Below, in pieces: positions 23,862-34,739 of a stretch of 64,000 nucleotides of DNA. The stretch covers positions 33,600,110 through 33,664,109 of the forward strand of contig CM060173.1 of the NCBI GenBank assembly GCA_030549775.1, given 5' to 3'. Below the pieces are notes generated by a model. The model had not been told where the DNA came from, did not search any database, and saw only the letters and a list, made by a program, of their open reading frames with translations. Every line of letters starts with the position of its first letter. The first letter of the stretch is position 1. The position numbers and the translations under genes are program-made. The DNA is from Tamarix chinensis (Eukaryota > Streptophyta > Magnoliopsida > Caryophyllales > Tamaricaceae).

Positions 23862-23906
<45 letters not shown>

Positions 23907-23945
23907 TTTGCTAACTTTATTGGGTGAAGGGTAGAAACCCTTATA
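23637..23945 (+). repeat. TTA-triplet arrays with AGGGT..ACCCT hairpins in solo LTR 1
   Basis: ATT/TTA repeats interrupted by TAGGGTCGAAACCCTA (about 23,760-23,776) and GAAGGGTAGAAACCCTT (23,927-23,944), each a short inverted repeat. Five similar hairpins occur in the matching part of solo LTR 2. Confidence 0.8.
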
Positions 23946-24374
23946 TCACGTTCACTTTAAATTACAATAGTATTTTATTAGCTTTTTAGTAGTAATTGGT
24001 GTAGTTAATTAAGAACCAAGACTTAGGATAAGTTAGAAACTAATAGCATTTTAGGAGGGAAGCTTATTCTAGTATTTTTCCCCCATAATAGGTGAGTATA
24101 GTCAAATCCCTCAGGTGGAATAGGAGCATGCATCAAGACCGGTGGCCTTTTAGGTAAGGGGTGCTAAGGTCGTTTGTGTGTTTATCTGCATTATGTGCTT
24201 CATATGCCATGTATTCTATGTTATCATTATTGATTGTGTTGTATATGATATGATGTGGAGTCCATGTATGATCTTGGGTTGTTATATGGCATTTATTTTA
24301 TTTATATGTGATGATATGCGATGTGGCCTTAAGACATGCATATTAGGGTTTGCATGATGTTATTAATATTGCGT

Positions 24375-24760
24375 GGTATTAGGGTTGCATGGAAGTGTGG
24401 TACATTGCATGGTGATATTAGGGTTGCATGGAAGTGTGGTACGTTGCATGGCGACATTAGGGTTGCATGGAAGTGTGGTACGTTGCATGGCGATATTAGG
24501 TTTGCATGGAAGTATGGTACGTGGCATGGTATTAGAGTTGCATGGAAGTGTGGTATGTTGCATGGCGATATTAGGTTGCATGGAAGTGTGGTATGTTGCA
24601 TGGGAATTAGAATTTGCATGGAAGTGTGGTACGTTGCATGGCAGTATTAGGGTTGCATGGAAGTGTGGCATATTGCATGGGAATTAGGGTTTGCATGGAA
24701 GTGTGGTACGTGGAGCTAGGGCTTGCATGGGAGCTAGGGTTTTGCATGGAGTTAGTCATG
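24375..24760 (+). repeat. 39-bp minisatellite (GTTGCATGGAAGTGTGGTAC...) in solo LTR 1
   Basis: About eight imperfect units of GTTGCATGGAAGTGTGG-TAC-GTTGCATGG-CGATATTAGG. The 39-base period is a multiple of three and the unit lacks stops, so overlapping open frames of about 100 codons appear on both strands; these are not genes. Units become irregular after 24,530. Confidence 0.9.
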
Positions 24761-24829
24761 CATGCTTGGGCAAAAGTTTATGAATAAAATACTTAAGACA
24801 TTAATCATTTAAAGTGGAAGATTGTTTGA

Positions 24830-25165
24830 GCCGGGTCCAGTGGTTAGGACATGATGTCCTATGTGTAACCGATCTATCGGTAATAATAGTGGTGTGGACT
24901 TTGTCCCACAATTGACCAGCCCACCGGCAATAACAGTGGGGTGACTCGAGCTCAATAAATATAAACCAGAGTTTGCCAAAACGTTTAAAAGATACTAATT
25001 ACTTACAGTGAAACACCATGTGAGTAGGAACCAGACAGATCCACTGGTCAGAAATAGTGGTATGGACTTTGTCCCGCAAGTGACCGATCCACCGGTGAAT
25101 AATAGTGGTGTTGAATTTTTCCCGCAAGTGACTGGCCCACCGGCTAAAATAGTGAGGTGTTCTTG
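24830..25165 (+). repeat. CCACCGG-AATAATAGTGG repeat block in solo LTR 1
   Basis: About five copies of a core like GATCCACCGGTGAATAATAGTGG, spaced about 50-65 bases (some pairs more), each followed by GTGGACTTTGTCCC-type wording. The core has CCAC and GTGG ends that can pair. Confidence 0.8.
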
Positions 25166-26919
25166 TATTTACATGGATTTGATGAAAGGCATGGTGCGTA
25201 TTGACTTCCGATAAAAGATTAATTAAATAATTAATTCAGACTATGATTGGGCCTTTATGTATCTACCCGAATGATTGTTCGTTATTATGTGATCATGTTG
25301 GTCTTTATGTTCTTTTATTACTATACATGGTTTATGTGATTTTATGTGTTGGCCTTAGTGCTCGGTTACCTTACTCACTACGTAGCGTACTGATCACCCG
25401 TTTCATGAGTGCTGCTCATTCCTATGAGTAGAAGGCCCATCTGACTTGCTGCAGGTAGGATATGTTTATTTTGACGCGATTGATGTCTATGGGACATCGG
25501 ATGGGGCTGAGTGATGATTGGGCCAAATCAGTTTCGGAGTGGCGTGGCCGGTTTTCCATCAAGATTTTATTCCCAGTTTCTTTTAATTATGTTGAACGCT
25601 TCATAAACAATTTTATGATTGTAGTTATTTCTTTTAACTGAAAAACTACCCTCGTATTTTGGATTGAATAAAAACTTATGCGTACCTAATTTCCGTATTT
25701 ATGAAATTGAATTATTATTAATGTTATGAGCTGTTTTCTTAGCATTAGCACTTGGTACTGGAACGGTAGGAGTGAACTAGTCTGGTACTAAGTCTAGCGG
25801 TAACATCCCCAGAATTTACGGTTTTAATTTATAAGTAGTATTTTGTTTTAAAAAAAAATTTGTGTAAATTTGGGAGTGTTACACCTTCTATAATGGTCTT
25901 TTGTACAATATAAGGATGGCTATTGTTGCTATAGCTGAAGGAACACTAGTGAACAAAAGTGTTCAAGAGGCATGATAACTCATTGAAGATATGATCCAAA
26001 ATCATTTCCAATATTTGGGTGAGAATTCTTTATCCAAAAAGAGTGAAAGGTATGATGTTAATGCACTATATCATCTTACATCTAAGATAGATACTTTATT
26101 CAAATGATTTGATAAATTAAATGTTAATGCCTTATCATCTCATACTAACCAAGAATCATGTGAAATACGTGGAATCATTGGTCAATACTGCCACAAAGTG
26201 TCAAGTTGGAACATCGGTTTCCCCCCAAATTGAGTGTTAATGAGCATGTTGATTATGTGAACAATTTTAATCAAAAGCGGATCCTTTTTCCAACACTTAT
26301 AGCCTATTTGGAGGCATCATCCAATTTTATCTTTTAGTAATCCTCCCTAGAATTTTGTGCCTCAATCTAATTATGTCTCTCTAGGTTTTCAGAAATTAAA
26401 AGCATGCCTACCCTCCTGCCCAAAAGTCTACTTGTAAACATTAGCCAAAAGTTTTGTGATGACTCAAACAAAACAAAATGAAGAGTTTAAGAAGAAAACA
26501 TATGAGTTTAGACACTAGAATCAAACCATGACTGATGCTATTGTAAATCTAGCTTCTAAGGTTTATTTATTAGCTATACATAACAAGATACTAGAAAGTC
26601 AAATCACGCAAGTAAGCCAGTAAGCAATCTCATCTTATAGACCTTCTGAGAAGTTTTAGGGGTAACCCAAAACAAACCGTAAAAATAAAGTTAATACCAT
26701 CATATTTAGGAGTGGGAATGAGATAGAAGGACCTAATATGGCAGGGAGTGATGAGAATATAGACAATGATGTTGAGGACCCCATAATTGATGAGGAAAAA
26801 ACTAATAATCGAAAAGAAAAGGGTGAAAAATATGTTCCACCTATACCTTATATGCCTCCCTACCCTTCCCTTTCCCTTAAAGGTTAGCTAAGGTCAAACA
26901 TAAAAAAGTAATTTGGAAT

Positions 26920-28355
26920 TTGTTTGGAAATATTAAAAAAAAATTACATATTAACATTCCCTCTGTTGAATTAATTTCTCAGATGCCCTCATATGTGAAG
27001 TTTTTGATGGAAATTTTATCCAACAAGAGAAAGTTAGAGGAATATGAAATGGTCTCTCTTACAGAGGAGTTTAGTGCTATTATCCAAAATAAGTTACCTC
27101 CTAAGTTAAAAGACCCTGGTTCATTTTCTATTCCTTACATTATTGGTAATATTTCCATTAATTATGTAGTATATGATTTGGGTGCAAGTGTGAGTCTAAT
27201 GCCATTATCGGTGTGTGATAATTTGCAAATGGGAGACTTAAAGAACACCACCATCTCCCTATAGTTGGTAGATCGATTAGTGAGACATCAGTTTGTTATT
27301 TTGGAGGATGTGCCCATCCAGGTTGGTAAGTTTTTAATACCTGTTGACTTTGTTATTGAGGAAGATTCTAAAATTCCTATCATTCTAGGTATCCCCTTCA
27401 TAGTTCCTATTAGAGCTATCATTGATGTTAAAAATGAAAGGATTTATTTGAATGTTGGGAGTGAGAAGGTGGAGTTTGATTTATCTAATGCTCTGAAGTT
27501 TCCTCTATTTAATGACACTTGTTATAAGATTAACTTGATTGATAAGGTGGTGAATGAGGATCTTGTTTAACACTTCCCAAGTGACCCTCTTAATGAGTGT
27601 TTAATGAGAAGTGGATTGCTCAGTCAAGAAAATCTTTAAATCACCAGTTTTTCCTAGATGTTGGAGGAAAATGAGATTTTCCCTCAAGCAAAGCAAAAAT
27701 ATAGAAATTCTTGAAGTGGAATCAAGCATCCCTGACCTAAAAAAAGAGGTAATACCTAAGGTGGAGTTATAACCCCGTTCTTTGCTAAGGTATGAGTTTC
27801 TTAACTTTGATTCTGAATACCATGCCATTGTGAATGGTAGGCTAAGTAAGGTGGAAATTGAAAAATTTCTTAGAATTATTAGGATGCATAGAGAAGTCAT
27901 TAGTTGTACCATAGATGATCTTGAAGGAAGAAATCATTCCATATGCATGCATCGTATTCTTTTATAAGAAGGGTACAAGCCCTCTGTTGAACATCAAAGG
28001 AGATTGAACCCGACTATGAAAGAAGTGTTAAGAAAAGAGGTCCTTAAGCTACTTGATGTGGGAGTCATCTACCCTATTTCAGATAGTGAGTGGGTGAGTT
28101 TGGTGCAGGTTGTACCTAAAAAAGGAGGAATGATGGTCCTTAAGAGTGAGAATAATGAATTAATCTCAACAAGAACTATCATGAGTTGGAAAATTTGCAT
28201 AGACTATAGAAAATTTGCATAATGATTTATCGAAGGATGCCATTTGGCCTATGTAATGTTCTTGTCACCTTTCAATGATGTATGATATCTATCTTTTTTT
28301 TAATTTATTGAAGACATAATGGAAGTTTTTATGGATGATTTTTTAGTTTGGTGTT
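26920..28355 (+). pseudogene. Athila protease and reverse transcriptase remnant
   Basis: The protease region shows YDLGASVSLMPLSV (about 27,175-27,215), where DLGAS is the usual Athila form of the active site, and IPIILGIPFIVPIRAIIDV (about 27,373-27,430). One in-frame stop lies at 27,262-27,264. RT follows in pieces: the YEFLNFD block (27,787 on), SVEHQRRLNPTMKEVLRKEV (about 27,984-28,040), GVIYPISDSEWVSLVQVVPK (about 28,060-28,120), RMPFGLCNVLVTFQ (about 28,235-28,277) and the catalytic FMDDF (about 28,330-28,345). A deletion removes the segment between the fingers (28,222) and the palm. Several stops; non-functional. Confidence 0.88.
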
Positions 28356-29040
28356 CCCAGGGTAGTTGTTAGTGATGGCAGTTCCAATTTCACAGATTTA
28401 TTTCTCAACATATTTATGATGAAATATGATGTTACTCATAAAATGGCCATGCCGTACCCTCCCTAAATGATTGGACATGTGGAAATTACCAATTATGAGA
28501 TCAAGGGGATCCTTGAGAAAATAGTGGTCCACACATGAAAATATTGGGTAATGAGGTTGAATGATGCTATTTGGGCCTACCAAACTGCTTACAAGACACC
28601 AATTAGGATGGCACCTTTCTAATTGGTATATGGAAAATCATTTCATTTTCCCGTTGAAGTTGAGCACAAGGCCTTTCGGTGATAAAAGCAATCAATTATG
28701 AGTTGAAATCCTTCTAACTTAATGATCTTGATGAGATACAATTGGATGCCTATGGAAATGCACGAATATAAAAGGAGCAAACTAAAAAGTTTCATGATAG
28801 GCATATTATCTGAATGGAATTTCATGTAGAAGGTTTTGTGCCCCCTTTCAACTCACTCAATATTTTTTTGAGAAAGATAAATTCTAGATGGTCGGATCCA
28901 TTCTATGTTTGAAAGGTATACTCATTTGTGGCTCTTAATATTTGGAGCAAGTCCATAGGCATTTTCAAGGTCAATGGTCAAAGATGCGCACACTTACTCT
29001 TCCAGATCTACCTTTAATTTGAGGAAAATATGGTCAAGTT
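28356..29040 (+). pseudogene. Athila integrase remnant fused directly to RT
   Basis: Within a few codons of the RT FMDD box the reading jumps to the second half of the integrase core: VVVSDGSSNFTDLF (about 28,363-28,405), the glutamate block HVEITNYEIKGILEK (about 28,479-28,523), and WAYQTAYKTPIRMAPF (about 28,571-28,620). The tail follows to the GRWSDPFYV-like block near 28,890. RNase H, the integrase zinc finger and the first catalytic aspartate are absent, so one internal deletion of roughly 1.5 kb relative to the family is inferred. Confidence 0.85.
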
Positions 29041-29149
29041 TTTTATTTGGCGCAAGTGATTTATGGGAATCAACCTAAGTTTTTATGTGATTTTGCTTTT
29101 TGCAATGTTTTGGTAAGTCCTATTATGGCACAAGTTAAGGAGGAGAAAA

Positions 29150-30130
29150 TTAGGGATAAAGAAACAAGTTTGTGACAACATAGGCAAAAAATAAGTCTAA
29201 ATGACGGTCGCACGACCAGGGAACAACCTAACGTATGGGTGTGAAACCCCTAAAAAAAGGAATCCTAGCATCAAAACATGGCATGACTGAGGCATGGCCC
29301 ATAGCATGGTCATGAGACATTCTCCCAAAAATTTGCAAGACTAGAAATGGCGCACGATTGGGCTGTGCTAAACTAGCACACCTGTGCCTCTACACCCCAA
29401 TAATTTGCGAGACCTGAAACTACGTAGGGCTAGGCTATGCTAAACTAGCACGCTTATGTCTGTCTGTCCTAGAAAATTGCCAAAGTAAATTTCTCTCATA
29501 ATTGAGCCGTGAAATCCTACACGACCGTGCAAATCATCCTACATATACTATGCACAACCCTCTTTTTACCTCCACTTCCTCCTCTTTGACATTTTCTATC
29601 CCAAAACACCCTCCACCATGCCATCCCCTACACTATCATCCACTTAACCATGCAGGAACACCATGCGCACCACCACACAACACCTGTGGCCGAACGCAAC
29701 CATCCCTTGCTCCATCGAACATTGCACGACTGCTTTGCACCACTACTCTACACAATTCAACTGTGCACTGACCTCCACACCTATGCACAACCACCAAACC
29801 ATCCACCATAACAACCACTTTGTTGCTCAACCACAACACCACCGTTGCAACTTTAATTATGCATTGCACCACTGCTTGTACACCTTCAATCGCATAACCA
29901 TACCACTTGTGCACAACTGTAGTTAACTCGTGTACTACCTTCAACACCATTACACAACTCAACACTTGTGCATGACTGCAACCAACCCTTGCTCCATCCA
30001 ATCATGCAACATTTCCTGTGTACCTTCAACCGCACAACCATACCACTTGTGCACCACAACCACACCACAAAACCACCACAACACGATCTAAGCACCACCA
30101 CCGCACACCCCACAATTCCACTAAACAAAG
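29150..30130 (+). repeat. CACGACC/GTGCA-rich non-coding region between Athila pol and the 3' ORF
   Basis: Irregular reiteration of TGCACxACCxTGCA and GCTAAACTAGCACxC phrases (for example two similar phrases about 29,350-29,460). The right part is rich in CACCAC and CAACC, which opens overlapping spurious frames on both strands (29,502-30,128). Similar TTGCACAACCATGCA phrases occur in the Athila LTRs (20,270-20,500, 33,530-33,730). Confidence 0.65.
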
Positions 30131-30296
30131 CATAATTTGGGCTTAATTACGGATTGATTCCCAATTCCCTCTAATTACTTGGCTTAATTCTGTTTTATAT
30201 ATCTTACTTACAGATTTGGAACTAATATTACCTATTTTTATTACATAACTCTTGACATTTTGTATATTAGTTTCAGATCTATAGGTTTTATTCATA

Positions 30297-31620
30297 AATG
30301 GCATCAAAAAAGCATACTAAAACAAATACAATAGGAAAAGAAGGAAAATCATCACGATAAACACAACGAAAATCATGAGGTTGAGGTAGATCATCAAATA
30401 TTCAACTATCCAATCCTTATGGCATCGTATTTGCTTGTTCTATTTACTAAGAGAACTATGATGCCATAGTTTCTTGAAATATAACATTCACTTGATATAA
30501 CAATTGGAAATGTCTTGTGAAGTTAGGGATCATAGACGATGTTGAGTATTTGATTACTAGAGGTGGTCTCTCCAACTTATGTGCTCATGCTAATCATACG
30601 AGTAAGGGAATCACCCTTGAGTTCCTTAGCTCATTCACTTTTGAGTGGATCGGGGAATCTGTGTCCTTTAGACTCTTCAATGAGTCTCATGCTATGTCGT
30701 TGACACAATTCTCCAAATTAATCCATTTTACTATCGTATTTTTGAGACTTGCCCCCAAGGATTACCAATTCTGGGATCCTCTGGCATTTTAGACCCAAAT
30801 ATCTTTACCTAAGTGGGGTTTGCTGCTCGGCCTAATGGCGGATATTATGCTAAAGACTATTTAATCTACAACCCTACACTAAGGTATATCCAATGGCTGT
30901 TGGCCAAGAAACTTTTTGGACGGGGTGAAAACCAAGGGAATATATAAAAGCTAGAGCTATAGGCTCTCTATTGTATGCTCTGGGATGCTCCTCACCATGG
31001 AGGGTATTATCTGACAAATCCACCTCAGTAATGTTAGCACTAACATTACTGGTGATATTTTTATTGGAGGAATTATAATGTACATCATCCAAAGGCTTTT
31101 ATATGACATCAAGAGTATCCCAGTTAACCTACAAAATACGTATCTAGGGATAATGAATTGCATAAACATGAAACTCATTGTGTATGAATGGCTGTATTAT
31201 CAACTTTATTACAACCATAAGGTATGGTATCCATTACCCAATAAAGCTTTTACCACTCTAACTAGTAATGGAGATGCCAACTAGCTACCTTCTTCAACCA
31301 CACCTCGCCTTAGTTAACAACTAGTAAAGCACCTGCTTCACCATGGCTTCCTTTTCCCCCACCCCATTCTTTTGCACAGATTCGAGTCCTTATTATTCTT
31401 ATGGAACATCCTATGATGTCCAATTTTATCTTATCGATACACGCTTTGATATGATAGATGCCTAAATTACAAGTCACAGGGATTTCATCGCTCCTATAGA
31501 CCAAATAAACACCATGATACAACAAATGTATCAATGGAATCTTGCACACGATTTCCAACTTCCATAGCCCCCATAGTGAGTGCATTTTTTCCCTTCCCCC
31601 CTTTTCCCACAAATTGAGGA
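30297..31620 (+). pseudogene. ATHILA ORF-1-like (third, env-position) coding remnant
   Basis: It starts at an ATG (30,297, MASKKHTKTN) with a basic N-terminus. The only long open part is 30,517-30,792, which carries LGIIDDVEYLITRGGL and the conserved TLEFLSSFTFE..SVSFRLFNESH..SLTQFSKLI block typical of the Arabidopsis retrotransposon ORF-1 (ATHILA) family. Further debris runs to 31,620 (for example 31,078-31,284). In Athila this ORF sits between pol and the 3' LTR, where an envelope gene would be; its role is unproven. Stops and shifts make it non-functional. Confidence 0.75.
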
Positions 31621-33233
31621 TAATGAATTATTTAAGAATTGAGGGATTCTTCTTAGCTTGTCACTTTCTATTTTCATTTCTTTTCTTTCTTTACTTGTTA
31701 GCTTGGTGTGTCTTTATTTTTCTAGCTTTCTTTCTGATGTTCTTTTTTTTTCATCTAGTTGTTTGATTTTTTGGTGTTCCTTTTAAAAAAAAAAAATAAA
31801 AAAAGAGAAAAAAATTGGGAAATGATAAGTTAATGATGAAATTTTGATAGTACTTTTTACATAGCTTAATCATACACTAGTGAGACCTATAGATTGTGAG
31901 CAAGTATGACAAATAAGTGTTTTGAAATGTTTTAAGCGTGAAATCTCTAATTGATAGACACTCAAACCACTTATTACTTTAGCACTCTATAGGTTCATCT
32001 TCAATAATTTACCCATCCAGACCAAGATATAGGAACTAGAGTTAGTATCCAAAGAACATGTGAGATCTTGAGCCTTATAGACTGTCATCATTTTTACAGT
32101 CTTACTTATTTTTAATTGTGTGTGTTCTCCTTTGATGTGTGAAACTAGAACTTTTATGAATTCTCTTCAAGGTCACATATAAATTATGCATAAATTAAGA
32201 CGATTAAGGCATATATTTTCTTTTCTGAGCTACATTAGCTAAATGACCTACCAAATAGCCTAAAACCTAATTCTTCAATAAAAAACCTACATTGGTGGCC
32301 ATATTTTCAAGTCATTGCCTATCCCTTGTCCAAAAAATAAGGAGCCATAATGCTTTAATGCATTTTAATGTAGGAAAGCCAAGGATAAGCATAGGAGTGT
32401 AACAAAGAAGAGTTGGTAGATTTTCGTGTTGATAAAATGACCAAAAATGTAGCCTCATTCTTTTTATTATCTTCCTCTCTTTTTCATGTTTCATTTGAAA
32501 CTAAAAGAAAAAATTAGAAATACGAATAAGAAAAAGAGAGAGATAATATAGAAAGAATAAAAGCGTTGACATTGAGATGTGGGAAATTTATTCTTACAAT
32601 TTAAGTAGGAAGGGATGAATTGATGGCAAAGATCTTGGTTGGTTTACTTTAGGGTATGATGACATATTGTGAATCTTAGATTCTGAGAAATATTTTTCTA
32701 TCTATCACTCCATTTGTTTTTGGGCCTTTAACTACAATACTAAATTTATCCCTCCTTTTACCCTTATCTCATTACACTTTTATCAAGACCTTATGATTTT
32801 TATGTTACATAGCATCTTTGAGTGGCAGAGAATGAGAGTATATGCAAGCCTATGGTCTATCATAATCAGTAGGGAGAATTTTGAGGGAAACTTATATACA
32901 TGAACATATAGAGCTTAAAATTACTTCAAGTGAGGAATTCTACTTCTCTATCAATCCTTATCTTGTACGGATGAGCATCTACATGATCCTAAACATTCTT
33001 AGAGTGCCATACTAATACTGATTTGGGAGTTAAGATTGAGAAGTGTTCAAAACATTATGTTCATTTTCTTACTATTAATGCTTGCAATATGGGTCGATCT
33101 ATCATTATTTGTCTTGCTTGTGGAATACATTCTATCATCCGAGGCTTTGATCCCATTCCTCCGTATCTTTCTTTTCCTTTTTGTTGTTTGTAGTTTTTCT
33201 TGAGGACAAGAAAAGAGTAAGCATTTGGGAAGT
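31621..33233 (+). other. Athila 3' non-coding region and polypurine tract
   Basis: I see no gene. T-rich then mixed AT-rich DNA, including an A-rich stretch at 31,785-31,815. It ends in a purine-rich tract with the Athila-typical lead CTTGAGGACAAG and AAAAGAG..TTTGGGAAGT, immediately before TGATAAAATG of the 3' LTR at 33,234. Confidence 0.6.
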
Positions 33234-34191
33234 TGATAAAATGAATTCTGTCCATATTTTTATCATGATTTCCCTTCTTTTATCTAGTCTTGTTTGGCAT
33301 CTTATTTGTGTTACTACTTTCTTGATAGTGTTTTTCAGGAAATTTTACACAAATGCAAAGATCTAAGGAAATGATGCATGAAACTAAGAAAATAATCAAA
33401 TATGGTAGGCATTTAATGAAGATAATCAACCTCGCATGTCTTTGGAGAAGTGAAGAGGGTCAAAGAGCTAAAAAAAGGAGCAAAGGAAGCAAAAGAAGGA
33501 AGAATTGGAGTTGCATGACCAACTATTGCAACCTTGCAACTCTCAATCATCTTTATGTTGAGAGAACAGAAGTTGCACTGCTAGCCAATGCAACCATGCA
33601 CATTTGTGCAACTATCAAACAACACTTCACACAACATTTCCTTGCACGACCATAGGACACGCTTGCACAACTGTGCATGTGTATGATGTCGAGAGTTAAA
33701 AAGCTACACGGCCAACCAATCCATCCTTTCACAGTCATGCAACCAATGATTATAGGCATAATGGATGATTTCCTTCCACGATCTTACACTCTTTTCTACA
33801 TTGAATCAAACCGAGTATAAAAGGAAGGAGGGACGACTTTTGTATTATTCTCAAGAAAAAAAAAATCATTGTAATTTACTTTTGTTCTTATGCAATTGTT
33901 GTTCTTTAATCAAGATTATTCAACTATGTATCTCAACTTCAGATCCTTATTTTTATCTTAAATATACAGTTTGATCTTTTCAATCTATTTTTTGTTATTT
34001 TTTTATTTCTCTACTATGCATGTCAATTACATTTATTTTCTAAATTTCTTTTAAGTCATGAGTGAGTATTTATCTTTTCTAGGATCTATTTGTTATGAAT
34101 ATAATGAGTTAAATTATATGTTGTATGTATGGTTCATATAGGCTATTTCGTATATTAGAAATTATTGGTATAAGTTGGGTTTGATAAAGTT

Positions 34192-34262
<71 letters not shown>

Positions 34263-34739
34263 TGTTGACTATTACTGAAAGGTTGAAATCAATGTCGGAA
34301 AATTAATATATGACAAGAATTCAATTGATCACGAGAGTATACAATTGATTCTTATGGACTATTTAATCGGTGTTGTTTAATGGATTTAATATATTTTATT
34401 AGTCACAAAGTAGTCAATGACTTAGATTAGGTACGTTCCTACACCTTAAATGAGGTTAGTGAATCACAATTGGCTGATTATTCATGGTAATTTTTAATTA
34501 TGCTATTACATATTATTAATTCATTTTTGAATATAAAAAACGAGACTGAAGTTCAATCCTAGGAATTACAACTATAGTTTTAGAATCTACAATTTATCAG
34601 TCATTTTATTATTTACTTCCATTTTCTCACTTTATAATGATCTAGATAGCTACAAATTGGTAATTGATTGCAGGGTCCCTATGGTTACGACCTTGATATG
34701 CTACAACAAAGTTGTGTGTTTATAGATTAGCAACCATCA
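33234..34739 (+). repeat. 3' LTR of the Athila element
   Basis: Starts TGATAAAATG and ends CAACCATCA. It pairs with 19,976-21,502. It retains a clean TATA box, GTATAAAAGG (33,814-33,823), and carries a longer (TA)n tract (about 34,195-34,260) at the same place as in the 5' LTR. Confidence 0.92.

Larger units (their letters stand above)
22280..25883 (+). mobile_element. solo LTR 1 of a very long LTR family (3,604 bp) with 5-bp target duplication
   Basis: It starts TGAAATACCCC and ends GTGTTACA, and is flanked by CCTTC on both sides (22,275-22,279 and 25,884-25,888). It interrupts Athila gag cleanly. It contains no coding pol and is homologous along its length to solo LTR 2, so it is best explained as a single LTR left by recombination. 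Internal order: AT-rich start, pyrimidine-rich and GC-rich U3 (22,560-23,160), TATA box, C-rich leader, TTA arrays with hairpins, a 39-bp minisatellite, CCACCGG..GTGG repeats, then a unique end. The TG/CA ends with ACCCC/GGGTGTTACA resemble Tekay/Del-type LTRs, but without an internal region that is inference. Confidence 0.88.
21653..26900 (+). pseudogene. Athila gag remnant, split by solo LTR 1
   Basis: The first part (21,653-22,279) begins at an in-place ATG followed by proline-rich wording. It shows DPNLHISIFLEHYDTL and NGVSDDAIKAKVVPF (about 21,928-22,027), the standard Athila gag block. It breaks at 22,279. The second part resumes at 25,889 with TFYNGL and AEGTLVNKSVQEA (about 25,890-25,970) and decays to 26,900. 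Stops and shifts are frequent. Joined across the insertion, it has normal gag order, which confirms that the 22,280-25,883 block is an insertion. Confidence 0.85.
19976..34739 (+). mobile_element. Athila-type Ty3/gypsy retrotransposon with both LTRs
   Basis: Two directly repeated LTRs (19,976-21,502 and 33,234-34,739) flank a primer-binding site resembling tRNA-Asp, gag, protease-RT, integrase, an ATHILA ORF-1-like region and a purine tract. Flanking five-base repeats ACCCA (19,971-19,975) and ACCCG (34,740-34,744) match 4 of 5, as expected for an old target duplication. The element spans 14.8 kb including a 3.6 kb solo LTR inserted in gag. All coding regions are broken. The two LTRs differ noticeably in substitutions and indels, so the insertion is old. 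Confidence 0.92.

Noticed and set aside
24336..24687. Four overlapping ORFs of about 96-104 codons on both strands
   Set aside because: They come from a 39-bp stop-free minisatellite inside solo LTR 1; low-complexity peptides and no start context.
24375..25165. CRISPR-like regularly spaced repeats
   Set aside because: Units are contiguous or imperfect, spacers are themselves repeated, no cas genes, and the sequence is a plant LTR.
29502..30128. His/Pro-rich ORFs on both strands
   Set aside because: Produced by CACCAC/CAACC-rich repeats between Athila pol and its third ORF.
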